Origin: Sanderia malayensis
Taxonomy: Eukaryota; Cnidaria; Scyphozoa; Semaeostomeae; Pelagiidae
DNA: 64,000 nucleotides
Direction: 5' to 3'
Assembly: GCA_013076295.1 (NCBI GenBank)
Contig: RQOL01000861.1
Location: 1,240,001-1,304,000, forward strand
Each line of letters starts with the position of its first letter. Position 1 is the first letter of the stretch. Position numbers and translations under genes: made by a program. Shown one piece after another: positions 11,801 to 26,800 of this stretch. The notes beneath the pieces are model-generated. The model saw only the letters and a list, made by a program, of their open reading frames with translations, was not told the DNA's origin and made no database searches.

Positions 11801-14800
11801 TTAACATCACACGGTGGGTGGAGAATTTAATATGTTATTAATTATTGTTTTAGTGTATTATATTTTAATCGGTAGTTTATTTACCTGATAGTGATTTCAA
11901 CTTTAGTTGCTCGCGGACTATTGCAAGGGTTGTTTTCACACCTGTACACAAAAGTGATACAGGCGTATTAAGTGATATACACAAAAGTGATATAGGCGTA
12001 TATATAGGCGTATTGAGCCTGTACACAAGGCTCAATACGCCTATATATTTGTATGCTATTTATAACACTATAACCATTAGCATGCATAAATCAACTTCTG
12101 AATTGACAATGCATCGGGCATTCTACTGAAGCCTGGTAACCAAATGGTCGTTGTGGGTCGCTGAAAACCTTTCGTAAGACCATCGACGACCCCGATCCAA
12201 ATATAGATACAAACAAAACAAGACTTTAAGCAAGCAATATCATTTAAAAGGCCACGCCAGTTAGTTATTGCTATATGGTTCTTGTCTTGTAATGAGGAGC
12301 GTTTCTTAAGGAGACCACTCGAAATTACATGTGTTATAATTCTAGACTGCTAAATCAAGTTGGATATTGTAAATGGCAGGCCGTAGTATTTGTTCGTCGC
12401 AATTTCAGAAAACAAGATCATATTGAAATACGGGTCAGTCGGATTTGAACAAGCAGTGTCCACGGGCTTGAAAAATGTAATTAACTCGCGAAAATTACTC
12501 CATCGGGATCGTGGAATAATTATATGTACAAACTGAAACCAGACATAGTCAATTCATCCACGCCAGCGAAAAACGTCCACACAAAACACTGAACCATTTG
12601 AACTCCCAAATTGAGCTAATATTACATAGTGGGTCAATATAAACCAGAACTTGTAGGAAACTCGAATTAGAAGCAACAGTAATATAATAAGCAAGCATGA
12701 TATGATGCATACCTGTTTGTAAGTCCATCGTTATGGAGTCTGATGCTTGACTAGGCTCGCTGATGCCGATCTCATTATTCGCAGCAACTCTGAACTGGTA
12801 CGTTTTGCCGGGCACCAGATCATCGATAACTGTCGTCGTGTTCATTACTACGCCAGCAGCAATGTGCCATACAGAGACGCATGTTTCCTTGTATTCGATG
12901 GTGTACGCTGTAATTGGTATTCTGTTTAGAGTTTCAGGAGGATCCCAGGCCAATACAACCGACGTTGCAGTCATAGCTGTGATGCATGGCTTCGATGGCG
13001 AACCAGGCTTGTCCAGGCCTAAAGGAACGGTGATAGTGAATGGTACATTATTATTATTACTGATTTTATCATCATCTTTCGAAGATTTCTTTGACTTATT
13101 TGAGACAGGAGAGCACGCGGTAAGTTGAGCCGTGTACTTCTTGAAACTGCATAGCAAACTCATTTTCCCTCACAAGTTTATTAAACTCAACCGAGAGCAC
13201 ATGTACAGACTATCAACTGAAGTCTATTATCAACAGACTAACTATGGCATTCTCATTCAAGCGTAATTGCTATAGAATTCGTCTATACAGTGCATTAGAC
13301 TGATGAATTGTTAGCTTCGAAGCGTGCACAAAGAACTAATGAAACATGAATGAAAGGAGAAAAACAACAAGCTCAAACAAACAAGCTCTCAGCTCTGCCA
13401 AAATTCCAACAGGGCCAGAGAGTTTTCACACCCTTTTCCCTCCCGAAATGGCGATAGTCGGACTGGCTTGACACTGTTGTCTCTTTGATTTTCGCAATTC
13501 TATCAACGATTTTGTCACAAAAAATGGAAGACGTAAACAGAATCGAAAACAAAATATTTCTTCAACTGGGAGAAGAACATTCTCTTAATCACACACACAT
13601 TATTTATATTGGGCATCGAAAATGTAAAAATAAGAAAAACATATTTCCTGTCAATAAACGGGTCACAAAAGCGATAGGAAAGAAAGAAATGGCGTACTGT
13701 CCTGATTACCTATATTATCGGCTTCCTTTTAATGGAAAATCGACAACAATTCCACAATTAAGCTACACGTTAGCCAGTTGGCTATCCTGCCAAAACATGC
13801 ACTGGACAGGGAATACATATGGTTGGGGTGGAAAGCTGTGCACGACTGAGAAAATGGCAACTCAGATTCAACTCAAAACTGTAGCAGCAAATACGGCAGA
13901 ATCACGACGGAACAAGCCTCAAAAAGGAAACCAAGCCAAACAATAAATACATCGTAATACCAAGAGGAGTTCACCATACTGACTAAATACACTCATAAAC
14001 TGAAAGACAAGTAGACGCGGATGCCACACCACAATATAGTTATAGTTTGTTGTTCATTATGCTGGACCGAGGAGCCCGTTAAATAAAGGTTCGTTGTATC
14101 AACAATTCATTGCATACTTTTGAAAACACAAAGATGCAGTTGCAGCCTCAAAAATCAACCTGACTTCGAGGCATTTCCCACCAAAACTATACACTCCCTC
14201 TAAACTCATAACACACAAGCCAACCACATATTCTAAAAAAGAAACTTCTACACAAACAACTATGCTGGTTATAGACAGACATAAATAAGCAAATAGAGCA
14301 AGTTTCATCAAACGAAACTCACCTTTAACCGTAACTTTGACGCAACAAGATGCCGAACCGAGCGCGTTCGTTGCCGAAACAGTATACGTTCCACTATCAC
14401 TAGGATGCGAGTCCAATATCTCCAGCATGCACAAATGTCCTTTATTCGTCACAACATATTTATCGCCAGTATAAAGTTCGACAGTGTCGTTTTTCGTCCA
14501 TATAATCTCCGCTTCAGGATTCGCTATCAGCGTGCACGTGATCTTAACGCTATTCGGTGAGTCCACTGTGACGTCACGGGGTAATATTTTGAATTCGGGA
14601 GCGACTTCGAATGTGGTTTTCGTTTCTCGGTTGCTGAGGATTCTCGCCAGGCTATCCGAGGCCGAGTCGGAGTAGGTGATTTCGTCGTCGGAAGATTCGG
14701 CGAGATTCGTCGTCCACTGTCCGTGAATGCGTTCGGCTGATTCGCCACCTCCGCCATTCGAGTTTTCGGTGCTCGTTCCTTTGTCTTTCCTTCGCGCAAT

Positions 14801-17800
14801 CGCCACTTCCCGCTTTCGCTTTGTCGTACTGCCAAAAAGCAAAACAAAACAATTACAAAACAAAAATATACAGCGAGAACGACAGAATATCCCCAAATGG
14901 TGCTTTTATCATAAACTACTAATATGAAAAAACTGTGAAACCCTAATCTGAAAAGCCTTTTGAGATCAGAAAAATAATTACATACATACATACAAACGTG
15001 TGAAGTACAGAGTAGTTCAAGGGAACGGAGGTATACTACTTCAGACCAGGAAATTTGTTATGTCAAGGTTCTTCTGCTCTATTTTTATTAATGATATTCC
15101 AAATAAACTAATAATAGATAAGCACAATAGCCTATACCGAAATCTTCTTTCATTTAACAAATAATCAGCACTCACTACATGACATGCATGTAAATCATAG
15201 TAATTCAGCCTGCACACAAATGCATGGAATAATATAGCATTTGCAAACAAAAAATATATCCCAAAAAACAAGGTATGATTAATCACCTTAGGCTCTTTGT
15301 TCTCTTCGCACGTTCTCTCTTAGGCTTCTCATGCCTGAAAGGTAGAATATAAGTCAATTATATGATTAATGATAAAAATATACGATAGTATTGAGCGAAT
15401 GAAACAGGCCATCGCAATAAAGTGAGTAAATCTGCTAGGACAAAAAAGAGAAAAACAAATCCGTTTGTACTGATAGAGCTGGATAGAGCTCAAAAGTGGA
15501 TGATAATTGTAAAATTGTACTTACCCAAAACTTGCAGCTCTTCTTAGCCTCAGGTCATTGACTAAACCGAAAGCAATAAGAATGCTTTTAATCATCTTTA
15601 CAGGCATGGTAAAAGTCGCTAACACACGTAAACGCGGCGGTGTTTTGCTTGCTCGCTGCAAAACTTCGCTTCTGCCCTCTGCTCTCACTAGCACGCAGAT
15701 AAAGACGCTGATGGAGCGCCGAATTCCGTCAATAAAATTCAATATCTCTGCCAAGCAACGCAGAGAAACGCTGGCCACCACACCACACAACGCACTCGAT
15801 GAATGAACGACGAGTGTGTGAGAATAACAAGTTCTTTTCAATTCTACACGTGAGAAAATCTTGCACACCGAGTGAGCTAGCCAACTATTTAATGTTTACC
15901 AAGCAAGACCTGTTCGCTGATCGATGAATTAAATCAAACCACACAATAGTACATAATGCCAAGAACGTCACAGCCAAATAAAAACCAAAGTCTATAAAAC
16001 CCAATCACTCTATATGCCTAAAATACACATGCGATATGCGAAATATTTTCTTAAAATAATAAACCACACGTCCAGCCAAATATCGCATTGGTATCAAGTG
16101 ACATATCGTGTTCATTCAAGCCAGCCTGTTTGAGGTCTTTGTCACAGGGTAATTATAGCTAAACGACAAGGGTGGGAGAGAAGAGATTGCACTGTCAATT
16201 GTTCTGATTAATTACGACTGTTTCATCATCATTATCAAGTCATTTACAGTGACAGGATGCGTGGTGCACAGCAATGCAGGACATTGGTAATCAAGCAAGC
16301 GCTTGATAACGCGCATTCTCTTCCAAATGCGACTAAAGTACATCGCACAATTACGTATAAGGTATCCGCTTCAGGGGACGGGCTGCACTTGGGCTCAATT
16401 TCCTTGTATATTAAGCTATAAATGGGACATTGTCGGTAGCGCAACAATGATACACGAAATATCCAGTCACAGCACAGTGTACAATGTTTTTGCATTGTGT
16501 CCGGTTAGAGGTCTGGTATAAAGCATTGAGCTCGATGGTTCTACTCCAAGGAACTCTGGGGACTAAAGCGCCCAAACAAACTAAGATAAAACCAAGCAAA
16601 CCCTCTTTCTCTGATACATTCACACGAAATTCAAGAAATCCGAGCCTGAAACATCCTTCTAGTTATGGGCCACAAAATACATCCAAGCTAAATCTCTGTG
16701 CCAAACATGCGCTTAGACGAAAGAAGACCACGACATGATGGATGAACGAAGCAACAAAACTTACCTCCGACTTTTCCTTTCTTGACGTCATCGCTTTCTG
16801 ACGTACGCTTGAGTATGGATGTCGGTACATAACCAGATCGTTCGCGACAAAAATTTCGCACATTGACCATTTGCGCATTCTTGCGATGTTTTGAGACGAA
16901 AAACACAACGTCATTCTTGTAGACCGTCATTTCTTCAGGGGACTGGGCTTGATAGCTCTCCAGAACAATGTATCTCTCTTGCTGTATGATGGGGATAAAA
17001 ACAAAGACAATACGTAATCAGAGAAATCGAAGGGCAGACCTGGACGCGTAGCTACATGTCTAGATTGATACCCATTGTATAGCACGAGAGGGGCACAAGA
17101 ACGAGGCTGTTAAAGGAGGACGACGTGTTTCAAAAGATGACTAGAGGTCTACCAGCTCCAGACAACACAAGTTGTATAAATTTGAATGGAAAAGTAAAAA
17201 CCAACACGTTGTCTGAGCGAAGATAGACTTCAACTGTGATTGTTTTAACAGCCAAAGCTTGGTTAAATATAGCTTTCCAAATGTGAATCATAGAAAAACG
17301 GCGGTTAACCTCGAGATCATGTTTAATCCATACTATGAATAGATAATTTCGCGTTTAGAAGTGCGAGTACAAAGGTAGATAGTCTAAAGACATTCTAGTG
17401 CTCTGCTGTGCGCTCCAAAGGGAAAATAGTGGCAATCAGAAACACATAGCTCACCACTGGAAAAGCTTTGGTTAAGTCCTCCAGTGACTTCGCTGCGGCG
17501 AGTGAGATCAATTTGACGTGCTTCAAGGATGACGTGGGCTTCAAAACTTGGCCTGACGGAGAAATTTTGCCCTGAAAAAAAAAAACAGTAAAAATTCAAA
17601 TCACATTGCAATTACAGGTGTGATTAGCTTAAACGAGGGTGATCAGGAAGTCTACAACAGCATATTTGATGTAAAAAGCAGAATGAGTTGCGAATGAAAT
17701 TGAACCTATGACATGGACTCGAACCCATATCACGTCGTAAAAATGTGAGGTAATGTTTGAGGATTAGCATTGAGACTCCGCAGCGTTGGAGAAAGCAGGA

Positions 17801-20800
17801 ACTTGCAGTGAATGAAATATGTAAGCCTATTTCACTGATCAACTCGTGATGAAAATGGTATACTGAAACTATTCGAAACCTGCGCAAACGTGGTTAAAAT
17901 GTGGCCATCAATCTCCTTTACACACAAGCTTGTCATACCACAGAACTTTGCCATTCGTACCTATTACCATACACTATATTAAGAGACAGGAATGTCGAAT
18001 CTATTAATATACAAAATTCGGACAGTCGGATTGGGTGCATTAAGTTAGATTAGCCAAATAACAAATGCAAATTTTCTAAACAGAGATGAGCTGCAATAAA
18101 TCATATTCAACTATTCAGCTACAAAGGAAAACTTACAATACGAACTGAGATATTAACTATTACATCCAATTAACACCATAAATATGCTGTACATAAACCA
18201 ATCAAAGTATATTTTTGACACAAGGACAGAAGACTTCAAAAGCTGTAACATGCATGAAGTGGAATTTTTTCTTGGTTCATTAGGAAGCGATGAAAATCAT
18301 ACTAAATTGAAAGGCCAGGGTAAAAATATCCCCGCCTTTGTCTCGACTTCAATCTGGTTTGATGAGATAAGATCTTCGAAGCCCGCGCTGGCTCAAACCA
18401 ACTAATACTACATATGTCAAGCAAATTTCAGTCGAATAATACACCCATTTTTTATAAGAAACTATAAGCTCCGAAGTAGTGCTCAGGTTCCTATCTTTTA
18501 TAGCCCTTTTAGTACTAAAAGTTCTTTAAATGTTTCTTAAATTTGGAAGTGCAAATAGATAGGAAAGGCAAAGAGAGATCACAATTCAATGCAAATAAAC
18601 AGTAACAAAACTGCCGTTTTCAAAATAAAATCAAAACTGCCCCATTATCCTGTTTTACCAGGTGACACGGTTCCAGCTTGACGGAAGTACTGCAGTTTCT
18701 TAATTTTCTTGGTATCTAAGGGGTAGGTTTCGTATAGAGAGTTTCCCATAAAAAATGCGTGTAAACATGGTCTCAAGGTCAAATCAATGCGATAGATGCC
18801 GATGCAAAGTCATACTGCCTATTTTCTGACTTGAGACACTAGGAACTTTAACTTCCTACAACGACGTTCTATGCAAAATAACACTGCCTTTTCACGAGTT
18901 TTGAAAGGGATTGCATAAGAGATTGCACATGTCAGAACAAGATAAAACTACATCACAAAAAGCAAAGCAACATAATCAATAACCATACAAAATAAGTCGA
19001 TTCTTACGTCGTAGCTATCTATTCCCATGTTGTACCCATCTGTATCACGCTTGCTAAATAACTTGAATATTGTCAACATCCCTACATTCCAAGTGGCAAG
19101 CGAAAGGCCGAAGTGAAGTATTACTAATAACACGAACTCGTGCGAGTGGCGGCGAGCATTAAGCCAGAACGGGAGCAGCGAAGCAAATAAACAAAACAAC
19201 AAATAAATAAACTATTATCCCCGTTTAATGACAATCAAAAGAGTATGTCAACTCTAATGGATCAGTGAAGATTACAATCTAATCCAGCAAAACAAGCGTA
19301 GGTAGAGCTTTTCAACTGCAATTGGTTTTATTGCCTTCACCCATTATCCACCCCCCTTTATGAAAGCCGAAACGAAGCGACATTCAATGGAAGGATCTGC
19401 TGGATTCGGGGGGAAGGCATACAAATTCCAATAACAATCAAATTGACGTCAGTGGCTAGTTGATTGCGTAAATGAATACCGACCCCCTGGCATCGCCAAC
19501 CATTGCCATGGATATCACGTAAGTTTGGGAATGACAAGGGGGTGGTGACGAGGATCATTGTAACTGTTAACCATGCAACTCAAGAGAGCATCAACACGTC
19601 GAGTTTTCACACGAACACTGGCCACAAAGAAAAAAAACTACGCAGGCTGCCGAAAGAAATGTCCAGGCGCCTCACGTTTGCACACTGCCTTTTGCGGACA
19701 TTGTTTGAATACATCGAGCTTTGCAGCCAGATGTCAAAACAGTCATACGAAACAGCACCGGCACACATTTTCTGGTAAATTGGGGAGGAGGAGAGGGGGT
19801 CTATTCAAATTTAGACTCCCTCCAGACCATGGGAGCCATTTATCATGCATCACGCATCACCGCAAAGGCATTTATTCTCGAGAATTTTAAACCTCCACTA
19901 CTTGACATTAAAAAGAGAGTGGCTAAAATACTGATATATCACAATATTTTACAAACTGTCCCAAATGTTATCAGCTAGATATGATAGGCCGTTGTCTTGT
20001 CCTTTGTGGACACGCGGGGGAATGAAACGTGTATCAGTGACCAGGAAACCTCACAAATGAAAGTGCAATTATGCGTCATAGACCAAGACACACAAAGTCC
20101 ATCAATATCCCATTGTACACACGAGTAGCTTTGAGCATGACATCATCAATGAAATACGAGACTCGCGATTTCAAAAGAAACGCAATGAATGGATGGTGGT
20201 TCGAGTCCAGGGAATGCTGTTCGAGTGAAACGGTAACGCGATAGGCAGCGGCTTCACTTTATAGATAACCTTCTTTCGACGAATCAGGAAAGAGTTTAAA
20301 ACACCGAAGAAAACCAAACAATAAATCAATAATTAGGCAATAAACCTCAACGTTTATCGGGTGTTAGAATAATATAATCAGTGGAACAGATAAGAAGTCA
20401 ATTTGAGGAAGGAGGTATGGAGACGTCGATGAAAGGAAGGATGAAGGAATATACATATCCCAACAACCTATAGAGCCCGACTAAAAACAATGTATATCAG
20501 AGCACAATACACATCGAAATACAACATACCTTATTTTATTCATTGAAATAGGGAATCCCAAAATAGCTCCCTACAGCCCTGAATATCAGGAGTCGATTAA
20601 ATCAGATCTTACTTAGTGACTTACTTACTTAAAAGACCCCATGCACATGGTTTGTCATAGTGGGATGCTCGCCTATGGGGTTAAAGGGAGTTACTTATCA
20701 CCAGATTCCACAGTGCATCTTCTCATCATACTGCATTGCGATGAATGCAAGACATTGGTCACGTAAAAAGAGCATTAGTAATAAACACATGGTATTACGA

Positions 20801-23800
20801 CCGACCATAACAATAGGGGCACAGAGAACGTGGTGCAAAACCCACGCGAACCAGCAGCTAAAATACATAGGCGAGGCCTGACTGAATAAGTGTCAATTTG
20901 GTGAAAATTGCAATCTCGGTATGAGCTTTTAATTATTAAAAACATCGGCATTATTAAAAGAAAAAAATTGCATTAGAGATTTCATGTGCGAAAAAAGGAT
21001 CCTGGTGGAATTCCGGATGAATATAATTTGGTTTCTTCCAAAAATGTTAAAGCCACAACAGGTTAATAGTTTAACTATTTGGCTGCTCCGTTAAATAGAT
21101 AATTTTGTACTTTTATCATGCGCGTTTTTTGGAAGAAATCAATACTAAAATCAAACAAAGTTAAGAAACTGGTAATATGTAGTCCTGAGTTTGGTCTCTT
21201 ATTAAAATGAGTATTATGCGTGCTAAATCAAACCACGCACTATACTACGAAACAAAGGTCATAGAAAGACATTCCACAGATACTTCAAAGCAGAGGATAT
21301 AAATTAAATATTATTCTCTAATGTAAATTATGATTCTCCAATGCTAAACAAAACATTAGACCATGTAAACTAAAAAGATAACTGTTTCTCAACTTTCTTC
21401 CAAATAAAACAGGACACAAACTAAACTCGATCACTCACTCTCATCGAATCCAAAACTAAATGTAGCAATCTATAACAATATTCACGAGTTTTGTATCAGA
21501 ATACTATAGCTACAGTGGTGAGAGAGGTAACAATTTTCTATTCAAAGCTCAAATAAAGAAACAATTCGTCGCACCAACCTACCTTGACTCCAACAAACCG
21601 TGAAATATCTTTGTAATCAAGTTTTCCTCTCGCATGTGGCGACGAGAAGTTTAAATCCAACAAACTACGAAATCTCATTTTTCTATTCATAGAGTTTTCA
21701 ATGAATCAAATATACTGCTTACCATGTTCGACTTCTGGTCGATTTGAAGAAAATCTGACGACGATGACTTGAGTGACAGTTTATCATCGTCTTGCAACAA
21801 CATGCGGCCTGGGATCGACTTCACAGGGGAACAAGGCCTGCAATGAAACAAACTATAATCAAATCACCGGAAATTACCACAGGGGTAACACCCACATACT
21901 TCATCGTTTCAGTCGTTTCAGTCGGTTACGCAACATAGAAAGTCTTCAACTCATTGTCTGGCCTGCGTACAAATTTGTAAAGCGGAGGCAATATTTTGCA
22001 TAAGATCGACCTCCTCTTCGAAGGAGGAAGTCGAGATCACAGAGCTCGAAAGCGGACGCTAATACTCAGACTTTGTGAAGTTTGCACGCAGGCTAATCAT
22101 TGTCTCAAGTCATGCACCTGAGCACGAAAAATACAAACGTAAAATAACAAGAAACAATAATAAACAGAGATTGTTTATGGAAATCCGTGTTGTAGGATAC
22201 ACTGAAGGGCGTGTTATTCAGCTTATAAACCTTGAAACTTTCACAAGGAAAGGATGCATGAGATAGGTCACTGTAGTTAACCCGTGAACCATCACAGACT
22301 ACATGAATAACTACGTAAATTGGCACAGCCACAACAACCACATCAAAACTTCAAACAAACTTAGGACTCGCCAGAAGAGCTTTATAAGACTGATAATTTT
22401 GCAAAACAATGCAAGGTGTTATGTAAGAAATAAAAGTATATTATGCAAGGTATAAAGTGACTACTTACCCATCTAAATGTTCCTTACTCTGTGGGCCTCT
22501 CTGATAACCAGTTTGGTGTTGTAATGCTGAGATAAAAAGGAAAATATATTTAGTTCTTATCTATCAACAATTTTATACTTTCCGTACACGGGTCGCGGTT
22601 CCCTGTTTTCATTAGTTCCAAAGGCACACAATCTGAAGCAATATCCTTCCTAGTTTACAAACAAGGCCTCCTTATTAAAAAGAGCATCCGATAATGATTC
22701 GGCAGCATCGGAAAAGTTAGATCCTCTTTATGCAAGTACTAGCTAAGGGTGGGGGGCAACAGTTAAGAAGCCTAGTTACGTAAGCAATATACTGATTTAC
22801 GCAAAATTATTATGTTATTTCACGAATTTTAAGGATTAACAGCTCAGCAAAGCCAAAAATGTGATCTCCAAGATTTTTAAGATTCTAGAAATTTTATTAA
22901 ATCCTCATTAGCTGGGATAAGTTACCGAGAAGAATTTAAAATTTTAAACTGGTTGAAAGGTGCACACAGCCAATACTTAATTTACATTTTTCGACGATGA
23001 CGTGCAGTAAGTTCGAAAGACATGCAATGCAAATCATTTGGAAATAGGCTATAGCTCACATCAAACTTATGTCAATTGAATTTTTTAAGGGCTTTAGGAG
23101 ACATAAAATTAGTTATTTAATTCGGGTATTTCTAATCGGTTGACCCCACGACTCGGGGACTCTCGGACGAGCGACTATACGACCTAGGGAAATACGACCC
23201 ATGTCTTTAAAACTGCCAAATTTGAATTATTTTCACTGTAATTATTGTAGCGAAGTCAAAGACACTGTTTTGAAGTATGAAACGCAGTTTGGTGAGCATA
23301 GGAACAGAAATAAATGCTTTTCGAGCAAGCAATTTTGTCGCAAAAAGCACGCTGTCGTTGCAAATCACTGAGGTTTTCGTATCGTAAGCAAGGAAACTGT
23401 GGTGGCAGTAATCGAAATCCTGTGGAGCCACGACATTGACATTTGCACCGTAATCAAAATTCCACCCTTTTCAGAAGCGTTGCGCAATCTGAAACTACCG
23501 GTAGTAAGAGAGAACAATTTTAAAGCATTTCATATAAATGCAGAAAGACTATTCTGCTATTGTAACGTCTGTGTTTGTTATCATCCATCAAATATAGCAA
23601 CAAAATGTGAATATATCACAACATAACAACAGCTAAAACAACGAAGCATGGAAACCTTATCAACGTCATCATGCTCGTCATTATGATCGTGATCATTTTT
23701 ATTATTATTGCACCCTGCACCCTGCACTGCGCAGGTATATTGAGTTTTTTACCGCTAGAAAACACTTGCAAAGTATTCTATGGGATGCAAAAGGGCCTTA

Positions 23801-26800
23801 GTTACCCGAGGTTCGAGTTACTCCTGGCCCGACGTATCATGATTTCGCTGTTTTATGAATATTATTTCTTTTGGAGTTTATTTCATTTGTCTTTATCAAG
23901 AAAGAGCACATTCTACCAAAATATTCACAATACACACTACTCCGATCATGTCATTGTAACACAACCTCTGTTTGGCATAAACAGAGTTATAAATTTTTTG
24001 ATAGATTCTTGAGAAGAGTCATGGACAGGATAGATCTATTTTGTCTCAAAGATGGAATGCATCTGATGATGTTGGTTAATATATAAAATATATTAACTTG
24101 AATTAATTATGCACAGAAGTTTTTCATCGCGTGATCTGATTTGACGCTCATCAACAAGGAAAGTTGATATATTCCCTCCCTTTGGTATATTAATGACTTG
24201 CGAAAGCCAGGCTATCTTAATCTGGCGTATCAGGTTTTACGCAGTCATCATCAGTATCATCATCATCATCATTCCTGTAATTGCCGTTCCCCTTTTAGAA
24301 AGAACCACTGCCAGCATGCTTGACATTCCATCGTGGCGTGCTTGACACGAAAAAGAGACAGATTGAGAACGAGGTGGTGACTTTGAATGGAAGTAAGGGA
24401 GTGACTCGAATGATCTATTTGACCCAGACATTGTTTAGTTTTCAGTTAGAAATATTTACATTTTAGAAACCATTGCAGATTAGAAGGTTAACTATTTGTA
24501 ACTCTTTATATAACTTGCAGCTTCCAGTTCTAGTTATACTTCTCTTGTTCATGTTGCCGATATAGTTTGTATTTAGAATAAAACGTGCTTGGATTTCGTA
24601 TGTCTGCATTATCAAGAAGTAGATCTGAGTAGTTGTGTATTGTGAATATTTTGGTGGAATGTGTTCTTACTTGATAAAGATAAATGAAGTAAACTCCAAA
24701 AGAAATAATATTCATAAAAACAGCAAAATCATGATAAGTCGGGCCAGGAGTAACTCGAACCTCGGGTAACTATAGACAGGGAATTTCTTGTAACCATCTA
24801 GCAAACTGGGTAACTGAAATTTTTAAAGGGGATTCCATTTCTATGATGTTTAACTGTTAATTTAAGCCGGGGTAACATTCTGAAAAATTTGGGGTTATCA
24901 CATGATCGATGACGTAATATCACGTGGTAAGTTTATAAAAAAATTTCTTATTTATATAAACCAATTACTTTATCTGAAAGAGCTTGTCATCCTGAGCAAA
25001 AAAGTATATTACACCAATATGATTTGACTTCTGACAACGCTGTAAAATCTGTCTGAAACATATGTGACGTCATCAAAATGGCTGCCATGACGGTTTTCCA
25101 AATGTTTGTTTTATACATTTAACCACCAGAGCAACGGAAGTTTTAGAATGAAAATGGCTTCTTGGGGTAATAAAATATGCAGAAAAACATGAGGGGATAT
25201 AAACTTGAAATTGGCCTCAATTTCATCTAAACAGGGGGTCATTTGGGTCCAGATCCTTTGCGAGGTTTTGATTATATTTCTTGTGATACAATAGACTCGG
25301 TTCTTGTGAGTAGTTTGAAAAGCTGAATCGCAAAGTAACTCACATCCATACTCTCCAAAATTTCTTGAATGACTCCGTCAGAGCACAGTCCTTTTGCAAA
25401 ACTCTTAATTGTAGCAAACAAAACATGATGAACGTAAAAACAAAACAATAATAGAAACCAATCGTCATGCTAGTCTGTGAGCAAGAAGGGCATCCATTCT
25501 TCCCCAGGGTCATCACTTGAGGAGAAATCTGAAATTTCCCACTCTCTCGAAATGTTCCACATTGGATGAATCATCACTACATGTCAGTTCAACATCCCCG
25601 TCGTACTCTTCGATTCCTTTTCCGTTGTTCTCGATCTTTCCTTTTTCTTAGCCTTAGGGGTTCAGACTCACTATTAGTTAATTCTGCATCAGCTTCATCT
25701 GCATTCATCTCGTCATAATTTCTTTTGCCTTTTCTTCTAACTTCTTTTGGTTTCCTAGTAAAGGTCGGAGGTAACTGACGCCTACTTGTTTTTTTAACAA
25801 TGCCTGTGTTGAACTTGACTCTTTTAATAGGATCAAAGAAACTGACTGACCCCGTTACCAGTCTCTCTTGAAAAAAAGCGGAAAAAATCTTTCCACCAAT
25901 GCTTGCTGCACCCAACATGTCATTTACAACAAGCCGGTCGATTTTGATGCCGTCGATAAGGGTTTGGAGTGATCTTTTGAAAAAGGATCAACGCCATTAA
26001 GCGTCTTTTTTAGCCACCTATAGCGGCAAAAAATTGCACACACGGATCCGCCTATTCGCAAAAGAGTCCGATTATATAAAGCAATGAAGTCAAAATCATC
26101 ATCATCTCTCCCTCCCGATCCAGATTCTGTTGAACACGCCATCATGCACGTTCACTACCAAGTATTTCATTGGGGTAAGATGTGCCAGGAAAACATGGAG
26201 CATTTGAATTTCGAAGGAAATGGGTGGAAATGGACGGTGATGCTTCTACGGTAGCATTAGTGTGGCTCAAAGGCATTGTAAATGGGGGGGGGGGGAGAGA
26301 ATAGGACATGAGCGTAGCGAATGCAGCGCCCGAAGTGCACCTATCAGTCAATGATTTTTGGTAATAAATAGCCAGGCGAGAGTAGAGAGCAATCCCATCA
26401 TGTTTTGTTTGCTACAATTAAGAGTTTTGCAAAAGACTGTGCTCTGACGGAGTCATTCAAGAATTTTGGAGAGTATGGATGTGAGTTACTTTGCGATTCA
26501 GCTTTTCAAAACTACTCACAAGAACCGAATCTATATTGTATTTGTACAGAAATATTAATCAACAACCTCGCAAAGGATATGGACCCAAATGACCCCCCTG
26601 TTTAGATGAAATTGAGTTCAATTTCAAGTTTATATCCCACCTCATGTTTTTCTGCATATTTTAATTACCCCAAGAAGCCATTTTCATTCTAAAACTTCCG
26701 TTGCTCTGGTGGTTAAATGTATAAAACAAACATTTGGAAAACCGTCATGGCAGCCATTTTGATGACGTCACATATGTTTCAGACGGATTTTACAGCGTTG

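Noticed and set aside
13485..13946. 153-residue plus-strand open frame in the Ig-FN3 intron
   Set aside because: No recognisable motif, low-complexity Lys/Asn content; not supported as a gene.
17072..17106. 35-nt exon between 17455 and 16981
   Set aside because: Considered when the 17455-17571 exon seemed to be in phase 1; reading that exon in phase 0 satisfies both neighbours, so the extra exon is not needed.
20205..20225. GGTTCGAGTCC B-box-like word on the plus strand
   Set aside because: No A box or tRNA fold nearby.
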